A stretch of DNA of 64,000 bases. Source: Ditylenchus dipsaci (Eukaryota; Nematoda; Chromadorea; Rhabditida; Anguinidae). The notes below the pieces were generated by a model, which searched no databases, was not told where the DNA came from, and worked only from the letters and a program-made list of their open reading frames with translations. The DNA lies in the NCBI GenBank assembly GCA_004194705.1, contig SADC01001291.1, forward strand, positions 992,001 to 1,056,000, given 5' to 3'. The position numbers and the translations under genes are program-made. Shown here piece by piece: positions 13,087-26,000 of this stretch; position 1 is the first letter of the stretch, and each line of letters begins with the position of its first letter.

Positions 13087-13423
13087 GTGCGAATTCACAC
13101 ATTTTGTGCAAAAGTTGAATTTGAGGGAGGTAAAAAAATGAATTCTGGGGAGGGTTTACATGTTTTGAGGGTGTTTTTATTTTAGCCGTAAATAATTCAG
13201 AAAACAGCTGTTTCTTCCAACCAACTTAAGAAATCCGCTTTAAGGTATGCTCAACTGTGAAATGTTTTATTTAACAAATCACCAAAATAATTTTCATAAT
13301 TATTCAATAAACCGTGTCCAGAATAAAATTTCATTTATCAAAAAAAGCCGCCACCACTTATAACACAAAACTTTTTCATAATATATCATTCTGTTCTCAT
13401 TGTATATTTCGTCTGCGTAAATA

Positions 13424-14138
13424 ATGCATAGGGCCACCTTTTTGGGAATTTTCGCCTTGTTAGTGTGGGTGCAAGCCTTTTATTACCACAAAATTTCGCC
13501 TGAGCGGATCGCAGTAAACCAAAACATCAAGGAGAGATTTCCTCAAATCAGCATCTCTGAATCCATTCCAGGTGGCCATCTGAACAACTCAGAAACTGTG
13601 GACGACATCCTAAAGGCTGGTTTTATGGATATATTATTTGTCTAATTTTTCAGTAATTTTTTCCGATCAATAGTCTATTACACATAAAAATATCACTGAA
13701 CACTAAGAAGATTTAAAATTTTAGGCCATCGGGAAAAGCAACTCCATGTTGTCCCAGAGTTTGCTCTTGCTCAGAGGAAGCAATGCTGTGAAGGCGGGCT
13801 ACCGGCTAGGAGGCAGAAGAAAACCACCGCAAGTAGTCCATAATGAGTTGAGCAGCTCGCTACCAGCTAGCAGTTATTATGCTCAGCTTGATCAAGAGGA
13901 AGAGCAGGCCTTGTACCCTCTCTTAAAACGATTAGCCGTTGCCTACCGCAACACTTTCAAGCAGGACTATGGAATAGCCAAGGAAATCTACTTGATCCCA
14001 ATTGGCAAGTTACCGTCACTCTGGAGAACCGAAGTGGAATATCCGTCCAACGAGTTTGTGATTGGGGTGCTTCACAAAATGAATGGAAGGTTGAGTGGCA
14101 TTGCTGCTTTGGTGGTGGACACTGAATTGTTTGGCTGA
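13424..14138 (+). CDS. Small predicted secreted protein, unknown family
   Basis: Exon 1 starts at ATG 13424 with a clear signal peptide (MHRATFLGIFALLVWVQA) followed by a short hydrophilic region ending around SETVDDILKA. Exon 2 starts after ATTTTAG at 13725 and runs to TGA at 14136-14138, encoding about 137 residues with a conserved-looking middle (PLLKRLAVAYRNTF, IYLIPIGKLPSLW). The donor of exon 1 is uncertain: GTTTTA at 13620 gives the wrong phase and GTCTAA at 13640 gives phase 0 with six extra residues; an indel is also possible. AATAAA follows about 65 bases after the stop. There are no cysteine-rich or enzymatic motifs that I recognise. The gene sits between repeat blocks and upstream of VPS16 on the same strand. 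Confidence 0.5.
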
Positions 14139-14469
14139 TTAGAGTAGAGAATTGTGAAATTAAATGTTGGAAATTTATTTAAAAAAAAACCCTTTTGTTT
14201 TGCAATAAAAAGCAAGTATGAAGTAGAAAAATAAGTCTCTATGGTTGTAGAACCAAAATTCAACTTTTCGAAGTTGAATTAAAAAGTAAAAACTAGGAAT
14301 TTTGAGAATAGACTTTTAAGAATTTTACCGGTAAAATTCTTAATCAAAATCTCCAATCGCGTAAACGAGGAAATAGAAGCCGAACAAATAACGGCATACG
14401 TTTCTTAAACTTTTCAGTTCTGAATTTTATGCGAAAGGTCTCAAAAACAATCGGGTGCCAAGCATGCTT

Positions 14470-14670
14470 TTTAAAGGACCATAGCCGTCGCCGACAACGA
14501 GAATTCAAATGTTTGAATTCACGCGGGACAGTTCTCTTTCGTCTTTCATTTTACTCTTTTGAGTCATTCGAAGCAAGTCAAAAGAGTACAATGAGAGACG
14601 AAAGAGAACTGTCCCGCGCAAATTTAAACATTTGAAATTCTCGTTGTCGGCGACGGCTATGGTCCTTTAA
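14470..14670. mobile_element. TTTAAAGG palindromic MITE, 200 bp
   Basis: A nearly perfect palindrome bounded by TTTAAAGGACCATAGCC and its complement. TTTAAAGG termini resemble the palindromic TTTAAA elements of Caenorhabditis. The internal sequence differs from the other four copies in this window. Confidence 0.8.
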
Positions 14671-14991
14671 CATTTTTTTTTAATTTCGATATTGCATCCA
14701 AATCCCCCAAATCACCCAAAAAAACTGAATCAATAAAATCAAAGTTTCAAGGGTAAAAAACCCAAAGCCTATCTTACGGACATGCAAATTTTCCACAACT
14801 GTTAAAATAATCTGAATCCGATTTCATAAGGCTGGTCAAAATAAATATTTTGACTGAGACTTTGACTAGAAGTTGACAGAGAATTCGACTAGTCACATTC
14901 TCGTTTAACAACCCTAATAAAAACGAATGGATTTCCAAAGACAAAACTAATTGTAGAGAAAGAATATTAGTTTTACGGTTTTGAAGCATTA

Positions 14992-16444
14992 AGAGACATA
15001 ATCTGTAATTTTGGAAGTTTTCGTGGCACCGCCATTTTTTCGACTTCTTCTCTACCGTACATGTTATATACCAATCGACTCCAAACTTAAGGCTGAGCAA
15101 TATGTTCTCAGGTGTCAACACCAATTTATCCTGAAAATTTTGAGTTATGGCCTTTTACAGTTAAGTAATTATTTTTAACCTCTAAAAATGACTCCCTTTC
15201 TTTAAATTGATAGAAGTGGGCTGTTTTGATCATACTTATGTACACATTTGGGCTCATTCTACTCGGCTTGAGCAGTTCTACAAGATGGCTGTGAAAAATC
15301 ACTACATTAGTGCAAAAATTTTGGACTTTTAGCCAATTTAAACCAGATTCACAAATTTCGTATTGTTCTTTTTTTCTTAAGATTTGCCATTTTACCCGAG
15401 TCGCTACTGTTCGGAAAGAAACTGGATAGCAGTTTCAGAATCTACATCGAAATCTGCATCTGATAGGGTAGCCAATATCGAATGCAGCTCGGGGTATCTA
15501 GACCTTTCAAATAGATAAGTCGGACGAATTTGGAGTCAAAACCACAGGGGGGACCAAGGCAAATTTTTTTCAAAAAAATTTCACGATCATATTTTAAAAT
15601 TCTAACACCATATTCGTGTCAGCATGGTCAATTTGCATGTGAAACTGCTCTTAAAATAAAAACTCGGTGTCAAATTTCAAATTCCTCTCAAGACAAAATG
15701 ATGCTTTTTTCGCTTAAACAAATATTTTTTGCCTTGAGAGGAATTTGAAATATGACACCCATTTTCGAATTTCAAAAGCAGTTTCACATGCAAATTGACC
15801 ATGCTGACACGAATATGGTGTTAGAATTTTAAAATATGATCGTGAAATTTTTTGAAAAAAAATTTGCCTCGGTCCCCCTGTGGTTTTGACTCCAAATTCG
15901 TCCGACTTATCTATTTGAAAGGTCTAGATACCCCGAGCTGCATTCGATATTGGCTACCCTATCAGATGCAGATTTGGTGTAGATTCTGAAACTGCTATCC
16001 AGTTTCTTTCCGAACAGTAGCGACTCGAGTAAAATGGCAAATTTTAAGAAAAAAAGAACAATACGAAATTTGTGAATCTGGTTTAAATTGGCTAAAAGTC
16101 CAAAATTTTTGCACTAATGTAGTGATTTTTCACAGCCATCTTGTAGAACTGCTCAAGCCGAGTAGAATGAGTCCAAATGTGTACATAAGTATGATCAAAA
16201 CAGCCCACTTCTATCAATTTAAAGAAAGGGAGTCATTTTTAGAGGTTAAAAATAATTACTTAACTGTAAAAGGCCATAACTCAAAATTTTCAGGATAAAT
16301 TGGTGTTGACACCTGAGAACATATTGCTCAGCCTTAAGTTTGGAGTCGATTGGTATATAACATGTACGGTAGAGAAGAAGTCGAAAAAATGGCGGTGCCA
16401 GATTTTATATAAAAAACCCTCCAAAATTTCAGATTATGTCTCTA
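14992..16444. repeat. 1.45-kb near-perfect palindrome
   Basis: The two arms, each about 700 bases, match base for base over long stretches around a centre near 15718; outer ends are AGAGACATAATCTG and its complement. The arms diverge only by scattered substitutions and a small indel near 16400. It contains no open frame of note. The TGCCTTGGTCCCC motif occurs in each arm (15548 and 15866). It is probably a foldback or palindromic non-autonomous transposon. Confidence 0.88.
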
Positions 16445-17003
16445 AACTCGCGTCAAATCAACTTGCTTGAATTAGCGTCAAATTTTGGACTGTGCTTGGG
16501 CGCAGGTTAGCTCATGACGCACAAAATTCTCACTGAACTACAAAAAATAAAAAAATTATTTTTGATTGCATGGCGTATCTTCACGTAAAAAATATTGACA
16601 GATGATGCCAGTTGGTTTCGAAAAACGGCTTCTACACAAAATTACATTCCCACTGCAAATCAAAATGGCCCAAAACAGTTTTCTTACTTTTTTGTGTTTT
16701 TTGAGTAATTTTTATTTTTGTTTGAGCAAACACGTCGACTGTCTTGGTGTTTAAAAGAATTATGAGGTTTGTGCCTAACTAAAAAACCCATTTGTATATA
16801 TATGTAGCTAATTTGCATTAAAACTTATAATTCGTAAGAGCGCATTAGAAAATAGATTCAAAAAAGTGCCATATATAAGTGAAGTAAGTTAAATAACGAA
16901 TTTTCAAAAGTTCATAAACTAGATATCTAATCTTGTTCCTTACACTCTCAATTTTCCAAGCAACTTTTTTTTCACGAGATTCGAGGCAATCGCATTCCGT
17001 AGT

Positions 17004-20000
17004 ATGACGTCTTTACGAACCAACAATGACTGGACCATACTGGGTGATCTGTTTATCCGGTATATTGAACTGCTTTCCTCTGTTTTTCACCAGTTTTAAA
17101 TTACTTGATTCTGCAGAAACGTGCAGCTTTACCAAGGTCTAAGTCTGCCGATCAGAGAGTCGGGATGCTTATTCGCCAGCTGTCCCTATGGTGGTCCTAT
17201 AGCTATTGCCCTTGCTATGCAAGATGGAGGGCAAACTGGAAAGTCAGCAGCCACTATTTGGAAAGTGATCATCTGTTCTTCTAATGGAAAACATCAGTTC
17301 GGATGCATACAGGCCAGTGCCATAGTCAACATGTTTTGGTCAAAATGCCAAAAGGTGGATTTATGAGAGAATCTCCAAAACTATCGAACTTTTGGCTAAA
17401 TTCTCTTGTATAGGAAACTGTAAATATTTTTCAATGAATTAATTAATAACCGAGCATCGCCAAACGTTTTTTTGGAATTTCTTAAACCAAAATACTGTGC
17501 CCTATATGTTTGAGTTATGGGTATATTTAGCCAGAATACCGGCAGTTGGAGTCCCCATGTGATTTTAAGGCATATTGTCTCAATTATAGTTGATAATCAT
17601 CAATTGCGATGCTAGAGTGCTACTTTATAGTTCCCTTGGCAAGAAATTGCACATTTTTGACATGGGGAAGGTATGAAGTTGAACTACTTTTTACGATATT
17701 CTTTTAAAGTTTAGGAGACTCAAGAGTTGGGCATGATTGAGGCTAAGTGCTTCAGCTATGCAAAAGACACAGGGCTGGCAGTTCTCAACTCAGCACACCA
17801 CATATATGCAATCAACTCAATCAATAATAGAGCTTTGTGGAGAGTGCATGACTCTGAACGTCAGTTGGTTTCTTGAATGACTAGTAAATAAAAAGTTAAA
17901 CAAATTTCGAAAGAGGTTTTTGATGCGGGAAAACGTGACTGACTTTTAGATCGCGCCACGATAACGTTATTTTTTATCTTTAAAAGAAGGTCTGGACAGT
18001 ACTGGTCAGGACATCCACTGATTCTGCCCCGTCGCAGTTCGGACGATGTTGTTTTTCAAAATTCGGCTAAAGTTCTGGGCACTCCTTCTACTCCCTTGCC
18101 CACTTGATAATTGCCTTGGTCCCCTTGTCTGTTACAGTTACATTGATAATGTGAATGTGATGATCAAGGTGATTATGGTTAATGTAATCACCTTACTCCC
18201 GATCACCCTCAAAAACAACAGGGGGGACCAAGGCAAAAACATAAAAAAGACATAGAAAATGAAAAAATGGGTGGGGGGAGGAGTAGAAGGCGTGCCAAGT
18301 TCGGTATAGCAACTCTTACCAAAAAGGGTTTGAAGCACTTTTTATGTGTGTTTAGGACCTGAAACGTGTATGAAACATGTTTTAGGTGGGGGACGGCAGT
18401 GTTCGAAAAAAAAAGTTCTCTGACTAAATTTTTACTTTTCGCCCTGGAGAACTAAGGCAGTCTAACTTAAAAGGTGTTGTAACTTGATAGCGGATAGAGA
18501 GCGAGAGCGGAAATAAACGATAACTTTATTTCACGAGCACAACAATAATGATCTTATGATCCGAGAGCAACACAGGTCCTGACAACGAATCATAGCCGTG
18601 TCAGGACAATAACAGATTTAACCAGCAATACAACACCTCCCCTTGGTCAAAAGAGTCTTACAGGGGAGGTGCCTAATAGTAGTGCTTCTTTGTCCAATTC
18701 ATTTGAATGCGCTTCGGAGGAACTCTGTTTCTTTGCGGCCTATCCACAGCAGGAGAACCACCGGCGGAATCCATAGCAGCAGGAGCAAGATCGACTTCAG
18801 CCGGAATTTGATCCACAGGCTGTGGAGCAACTGGCTTCGGAGGAAGACGGAAAGAATCCAGCATGACGTCCAACCAGTCATCAGCATCATCAGAAAACGA
18901 GGAGCGAGCACGTATTTGATTGATGTGAAAACGGCTGACCTTTCCATTTGAGAGCTTGACGTTGTAGACGACGCCTTGACCAGAGAATAGCACTGTTCCA
19001 GCCACCCACTGATGATCCGGATTTCTTCGGCAGAACACGGCATCACCATTCTTGAAGTAGCGCTTCTTGGCTCCATTTCGCCGATTGAACTGATCCTTCA
19101 TTTTGGAATCCTTAGACGAAGAAGCAGTAGACGAAGGAAGCAGCAGACCTAGCTTGGTCATTGGTTTTCGGCCCAAAAAAGCTTCCGCAGGAGACTTGCC
19201 ATCAGGAGCTGCAGCACTCGGAGTAGTACGATAGCTGATCAGGAATTCTTCTATAGATTCTTCCGTTCCCTTCCCTTGCACTTGAGCAAAGATCGTTTGA
19301 AAGTGTCGACAAACCTTTCCGCTTGACCATTTGACTGAGGATGATAAGGAGGCGAGAAGATGTGCTTGATCCCATTTGCTTCGCAGCAATGCTTGAAGGC
19401 CACCGCAGTGAATTGAGTACCGTTGTCCGAGACGATAACTTCCGGCAGACCATTTTGAGAGATGAGGCGGCGAAGAATTTTGATCACAGCAGCAGCAGTA
19501 ATTGACGACATTTGAAAGACTTCCGGATACTTGGAATAGCTGTCCACAATTATCAGAAAGGAAACTCCCTGTAGAGGTCCAGCGAAGTCGAGATGAATTC
19601 TTTGCCACGGCTTGGTTGATTTCGGCCAGGAAAAGAGCTGATGTTTGATCGGCATCTTTGCAGCGGCAGCACAAGCATTGCAGTTTCGGACGAGGGACTC
19701 GATAGCTTCGTAGGAGCGAGCGAGCTGTTTCATACGACTAATTCCGGGATGACCATGATGGAGGAGCTTCAGCACAGCAGATTGATGAGCAGCAGGCACG
19801 AGCACCAAAAAGCAAGCATTCATTGACCACAGACAGATGAATCTTTTGTTTGTAGAAAGACTCCACAATTTTGGCTATATAGCTCTTTTCCGTGGCACTT
19901 TGGCTCTTTTGAGTGGCACGCTGGCTCTTTTCAGTGGCACAACGGCTCTTTTTATTTTCAAAAGCAGACCAATTCGTAGCAACCAGATTTTTGACTTGAA

Positions 20001-23000
20001 CAAGAGCAGCATCCAAGTTTGTAGCAGAGACCAGATCCTTGAATTTGAGCGGAAGATAGCGGACTGTCTCTTGAAGTTGAGCTTCTGCGGCTTCTTCGAA
20101 GTGTTGTAGAACGCCGATAATGACTTCATCTTCAGTCGTAGCGGCAGACTGTTCAGCGATGAGGCGCGAAAGAGCATCGGCTTGGCCAAAAGCGGTTGTT
20201 CGCTGGTATTCTATTTGGAAGTCGTACGCTAGCATTACCACAGACCAACGTTGAAGGCGATTAGCAGAATGAAGAGGAATACCTTTCTTGGAACCAAAGA
20301 TTGCTAGCAGCGGTTGATGATCCGTTTGCAGGGTGAATCGACGCCCATAGATCATCTTGTGGAACTTCTTGACAGCGAAGACCAGAGCTAGACCTTCTTT
20401 TTCAATTTGACTGTAGTTCTTCTCGGCAGCAGAGAGAGTTCGAGAAGCATGGACCACAGCTTTGAGAGAACCATTTAGCATTCGATGAAGCAGCACAGCA
20501 CCAATTCCCACATTTGAGGCATCAGCAGCGACGGTGATTGGAAGATTCGGATCGTAATGAGTCAGCAGAAGATCAGAAGCAAGCACCTCTTTGATCTTGT
20601 CGAAGGCAGATTGACAGTCACCATCCCATTTCCAGAGCTTGTCTTGTAGTAGCAGCAGATCCAGCGGTTTTCGGAGATTCACCAGATCAGAGACGTAAGG
20701 CTGGTAGAAATTTACCATTCCCAGATAAGAGCGAAGAGTAGGAACGTCAGTCGGAGGTGGCATCTTGACCACAGCTTCGATTTTCTTCGGATCTGGACGT
20801 CGGCCATTTTTGTCGATAATTTGTCCCAGATATTTGATTGAGTCCTGGAAGAAGGAGCACTTTTCCATTCGGACCTTGAAACCATATTCAGCGATAGTTT
20901 CGAAGAGGAGCAGTAGATGTTGACGATGTTCATCAGCTGACTTGCTCACCACGATGATGTCATCCATGTAGGCGATAGCGAAGTCGAACTTGGCCAACAT
21001 TGAGTCCATAATTCTTTGGAAGATAGCAGGTGCAGGCTTAGCACCGAAAGGTAGACGATTGAAAACGAAAAGACCCATCAGAGTATTGATAGCGCACAGC
21101 TTTCTTGTTTCGGAGTCCAATTCCACTTGAAGATAGGCATCAGAGAAATCGATTTGAGCAAAGACCGTGCCACCATTTAGCTTACTGAAGATATCCTCCG
21201 GTATTGGCAGCGGATGACTGTCTGATTCGAGCACATCATTGAGTCCAGTAGAGTAGTCATTGCAGAGGCGAGAAGAACCATTAGCTTTTTTGATGAGCAA
21301 AGTTGGAGCAGCCCAATTTGAAGCAGAGATAGGAGAGATGACCCCATTGATAGAAGACGAGCTATTTCTTTCTTCACATCATCCTGACGAGCATAGGCCA
21401 CTTGGCGAGCACGGCGGAAGACCGGAGCAGAATTTGGCTTGACTGAGAAAGAAGCCTGGAACTTGTTGCAGCACCCTAATCCAGAAGAGAAGACGGCCGG
21501 GAACTTAACTTGTATTTGATCCACCAAAGCTTGGAAAGACGAAGAATTGCCCAAATTGTAGACGCACAGATCACTTGAGGAATGAAGATTACATCTTTGG
21601 CAGTACATCTTTGTCAGAAACCCCAGAGATTGAAGAGCTGGAAGGCCAAGGAGATTGAGACCACCAGGTTTGACCACCACGAAGCTTTGAGTAGACGATT
21701 TGCCGTTTGCTTCGAAGAGAGCTTGTCCCTCTCCCAGAAAGTTGCACTTGGAACCATTTGCTAGCCGAGCTTGCATTTCAGACGGGACAATTTCGATTTT
21801 GCCAACAGCAGAGATAGCGGATTCATTCAGTGTATTGACTTGAGCCCCAGAATACAGTATGAAATCGATAGCTGTACCATCCACCAACACGGAAGCAGTA
21901 AGGAAAGAGCAGGCGGAACTGACTTGGCTTAGCAGAACAGACGGCAATTCGATTAGATTGATGCGACGATGCGGCTGGAACTGGAACTTCTTCTTAACAG
22001 ACTTTGACTTGATCTCTTGCAGGCGTTCGCATTGGCGTTCTAGATGACCCACTTTCTTGCACTTGGAACAGGTATAGCTGACGTAAGGGCAATCCTCGAT
22101 CCAATGCATCTGATTGCAACGATAGCAAGGACCAGGCGGCAGAGATCGATTCTTGGTAGCTTCCGGCTTCTTAGAATTCTTCTTGCCATATTCCTTCTTT
22201 GCAGTGATTGCATTTACGGCAGCGTAATTGGAGCTTCTTTCCAGTTGTTTGGCCTCGGCGATTGTAGACAGGTAGCTTGAGGCTTCTTCTACTATTTCAT
22301 CGAACTTGACAGCGGAACCACCATCATTGACTCGTTGGAGAAGGCGGGTACGTAGAGCAGCATCCCTTGGAGATTTCAGACCAAGCAGGAGAAGCAAGCA
22401 ACTGAACTCTTCCTCCTTGAGCTCAGAGAACTTGAAGAGACGAAGCTTGTCTTTGAGCCTGTTTACAAAATGTCGAAACTCTTCCTCGTCATCCTTGGTC
22501 AGTCGAAGGCATTCAAAGCGATCAACGACCAAGGATCGGGAATGTGAAAATAATTTAGAAAGACTACTAACTGTTTGTTCAAGATTGAACTCCGTGACTT
22601 CCTTTGGGAGACAGCTTTTGCGATACTCGGCGAAGGCTTCGGCAGATAGCTTAGTCATTAGCAGTTTGACCTTTGCGGCTTCCACCATATTTGGAGCGGT
22701 ACAGTCCAGGGAGAATTTGAAGCGAGCCACCCAATTGTCGAACTTGATCGGGTCTGAGTCATCAGCAGAGAAGGCTTCCATGTCGGGCAGTTGAGGCAGC
22801 GAAGAGACATTAGCAGGAGCATTCGGACGATTTTCACCACCACCAGCTTGCTGTTGGAAGAGAGCCATCATTTGAGCCATTTGCTGTTGCTGCGCCTCTA
22901 TTTGCACTTGTTGAGCCTGATTCTGAGCCAATTGCTGTTTCTGAGCTTCACGGTTTTGATCCAGCATTTCTTTGAGCAGATTCAGATCCATAGCGACTGC

Positions 23001-26000
23001 GCCAATGTTGTAACTTGATAGCGGATAGAGAGCGAGAGCGGAAATAAACGATAACTTTATTTCACGAGCACAACAATAATGATCTTATGATCCGAGAGCA
23101 ACACAGGTCCTGACAACGAATCATAGCCGTGTCAGGACAATAACAGATTTAACCAGCAATACAACAAAAGGCACGTGGGCACATTTTGAAGAGACCAAAA
23201 AAGATAAATTTGAACATAGTTTTGTTGACTGGGGCCTACCGCATAAATAAACTCTGGTATGCATACATTTTTCATAAATCCAGAGTTACTTTCGAGTGAT
23301 TTGTGCCTAAGGTATGTGGATGTGCGCAGTGTTTGATATCCAGCTACCCGCGAATACCCTTTACCTCGGTCCCCCAGTGCAAAAGGTCAAAATTTTGTAA
23401 AAAAAATTAAAAAAACTGCCGTTCCCCACTTAAAAACATGTTTTCTACACGTTTCAGGCCCTAAAACCCACAAAAAAGCTCCAATTTTTTTGGTAGGAGT
23501 TGGACAGCTAAAGCCAAGAGTTAGACAGCGAAAATTATGGATGGCTGTCGGTAATTTTTAAATCTGTTTTGGCTTGTTGAGCAGGCCAAATTAGGATGGA
23601 TTCAAACATTTTTGTTACCTCTTTTATTAATTAAGAAACATTTTTGAGACCGTTCTAACCTGTGCTGGCCTATACTGGGCCTAGGATTAGGGGCAGCTTT
23701 TTTAGTGTAAAGAACGGTAGAATGATTTTTTATTATCTAGTTTTTTAATTATTTTCAGGCAGAACTGAGCCACCCACTTGTTGGGCTGTGATTTCTAGCT
23801 CATCGAAACCAACTTCTGTGTTGATTTGTACAAGAACCAAGTTTTACCTGGGTATTCTTGAGTCTAAGGCTGAGCAAATTGTAAACCAGCAATCCTATCC
23901 CTCACATCAATGCTTTCAATTGTTTGCAGAATTTTGAGTGGGCCCTGTCCTCCGGATCTTACCTAGCTATTGAGCCAAACGTTGTGCAACAGGAGTTGGC
24001 TCTGGTGCATGACTCCGGCGTGATACAAGTGGTGTCCAGTGAGTCACATTCCTTGCTCCATACCATCCAGTTGAGCAACATCCAGTGCTTGAGTGACATA
24101 CAGCCAGTTTGGTTGGCTCCCTCGGTGCTTGCTTTACAAACATCTGCCAGAAGTTTGCAAGTGTATGGCACCAACAACTCCTCTTACACGTAAATATATT
24201 CTATAGATTTATGAAGCATATATTTAGTGGGCACAAAAAACTTTTCCTGGTAGTAAAGGACACTAGCTCTGAAATGTGTAGTTTGCAGGTTTGACTACCG
24301 GCAAAACATCAAGGTAGATAGAGATGTGGATGGAGTGAAAGTTTTCACGTCTCAATCAGCCCACTTTCTATCGCTTGTGCCAGAGGCAATGCAGCATGTA
24401 TTCGGACTGGCATCTGCTGACCCAGGTGCCCTGCTCTTCGAGGCGTCTCAAAAACTGCAGCAACAAGAGCACACCTTTTACGAGTTCATCAAGTTGATTG
24501 GAGGCGAGAAGCAAATGAGAGAGGCTGTGGACAAGTGTCTTCAAACAGCTGCCCACCACTTCAACTCGCAAGTCCAGAAGGATATTCTCAGGGTAATAGT
24601 AGAATTTTCGCAGTCAAATTTTGGCATAAAGTCACCCTTAGCTATGTCTCGTACAAAAAGGGACAGTATAGGCTATCAATTCAAATCGTAGTCTTTTGTC
24701 CCACTTTTTCACTTTTTTGAATTGACGCCTTTTCCAATTCGGGTTTTTGTAGTTTGTAAGACATTTTTTAGTCCCAGCTAACATGCGCTGGCCTACCCTG
24801 CAAATAAGGCTTCACTTGATTTAAAAAAGAGAAAAAATGTGCACCGAACAGCCAGAAAAAAAATAATTTTTAATTAAAAAATAACAAAAGTAACTTTTGG
24901 GCTACTCTCGTTTACCCCTCCCCCCAAGCACGTGAAAAAAAATTCAATTTTTTTTCCTGGATGTGGCTTATGAGGGTGAAAACATGCGAGAAATCGATTT
25001 CGATCATCAGAAAAGCGGTAAACGGCATCTGTTGCCCGTAAAAAAGCGAATTATAAAGTTTGCTGCGTTTATTGTGCTCAAAAATGTCAAAAAAATTTCA
25101 AGAAGATAATTTGCATTTTTACGGGCAACAGATGCCGTTTTTTGCTTTTCTGATGATCGCAATCGATTTCTCGCATATTTTTACCCTCATAAGCCACATC
25201 CAGAGAAAAAAGTTTAAAATTTTTTTCACGTGCTTGGAAGGATAAACGAGAGTAGCCCCTAACTTTTGGGCCTACTCTCGTTTATAACTTGTTTTACCTA
25301 CGCCTATAAATTCGATTGAAAAATAATGTTTTCAGTATTTATTTATTATATTTTCGAAATAAACAGGAAATTAATTTTGCTACTTCTCAAAAATTGCTCT
25401 TCAGGCGGCCAAGATGGGTATGATGTTGTGTGAGAGGTATAACACCACGCCCTTCGTGAACATAGCTCGCACTTTACGGGTGCTCAACACCCTCCGCCAG
25501 TTTGGACTACCCTTGTCCTATGCAGAACTAGAAGAGCTAAGCATGGTCTCTCTGATCAACCGTCTCAATGCACTCCACCAATGGCCCCTTGCCATTCAAA
25601 TATGTAACCTGATGGAGATTGGATTAGAAGAGGGTGTGTACAAAGTGCTTGCCAACTGGTGTTTGGCCATAATCACCCAATGCGCGGAGAAGTCTGACAG
25701 AGGAGAAGAGCAGGTAGTGGCCCAGAAAATATTTTCTCGATTGGAGAGCTACCCTGGCATTAGCTATGCAGGTTGGTTTTACTTGGTATTCAAATGAAAC
25801 TGTCTACAGTTAAAAGAGTGTTTCAGACATAGCTGATGTTGCAGCCAAGCACAACCTGCAAGGTCTAGCTGCTTTATTGTTGGACAGAGAACCCAATTTG
25901 TCGCGTCAAGTAACAGTTCTGCTTAAACTCAAGCAAACAGACAAGGCACTCAACAAGGCTGTGCTCAGTCAACAACCTGATTTGTGTAAGTTTTTTGGCT

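Larger units (their letters stand above)
18475..23166 (-). mobile_element. Ty3/Gypsy LTR retrotransposon, Mag-like, full length, 4692 bp
   Basis: Flanked by a 5-bp target duplication AAAGG (18470-18474 and 23167-23171). The two LTRs (18475-18635 and 23006-23166) are 161 bp each and identical by eye. Transcription is on the minus strand, opposite to the host gene. Gag, protease, reverse transcriptase, RNase H and integrase appear in Ty3/Gypsy order. The two zinc knuckles (first with C-x2-C-x3-H-x4-C spacing) and the very short leader resemble the Mag clade. The open frame is broken in at least three places and the protease motif has lost its Asp, so this copy is probably not autonomous as read. 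Confidence 0.93.

Noticed and set aside
14774..15124. 116-codon open frame on the minus strand
   Set aside because: Half of it lies in the arm of the 1.45-kb palindrome; a copy of the same sequence is found inverted in the other arm, so it is repeat sequence.
22306..22794. 162-codon Ser/Arg-rich open frame on the plus strand
   Set aside because: Exact antisense shadow of the gag frame of the retrotransposon.
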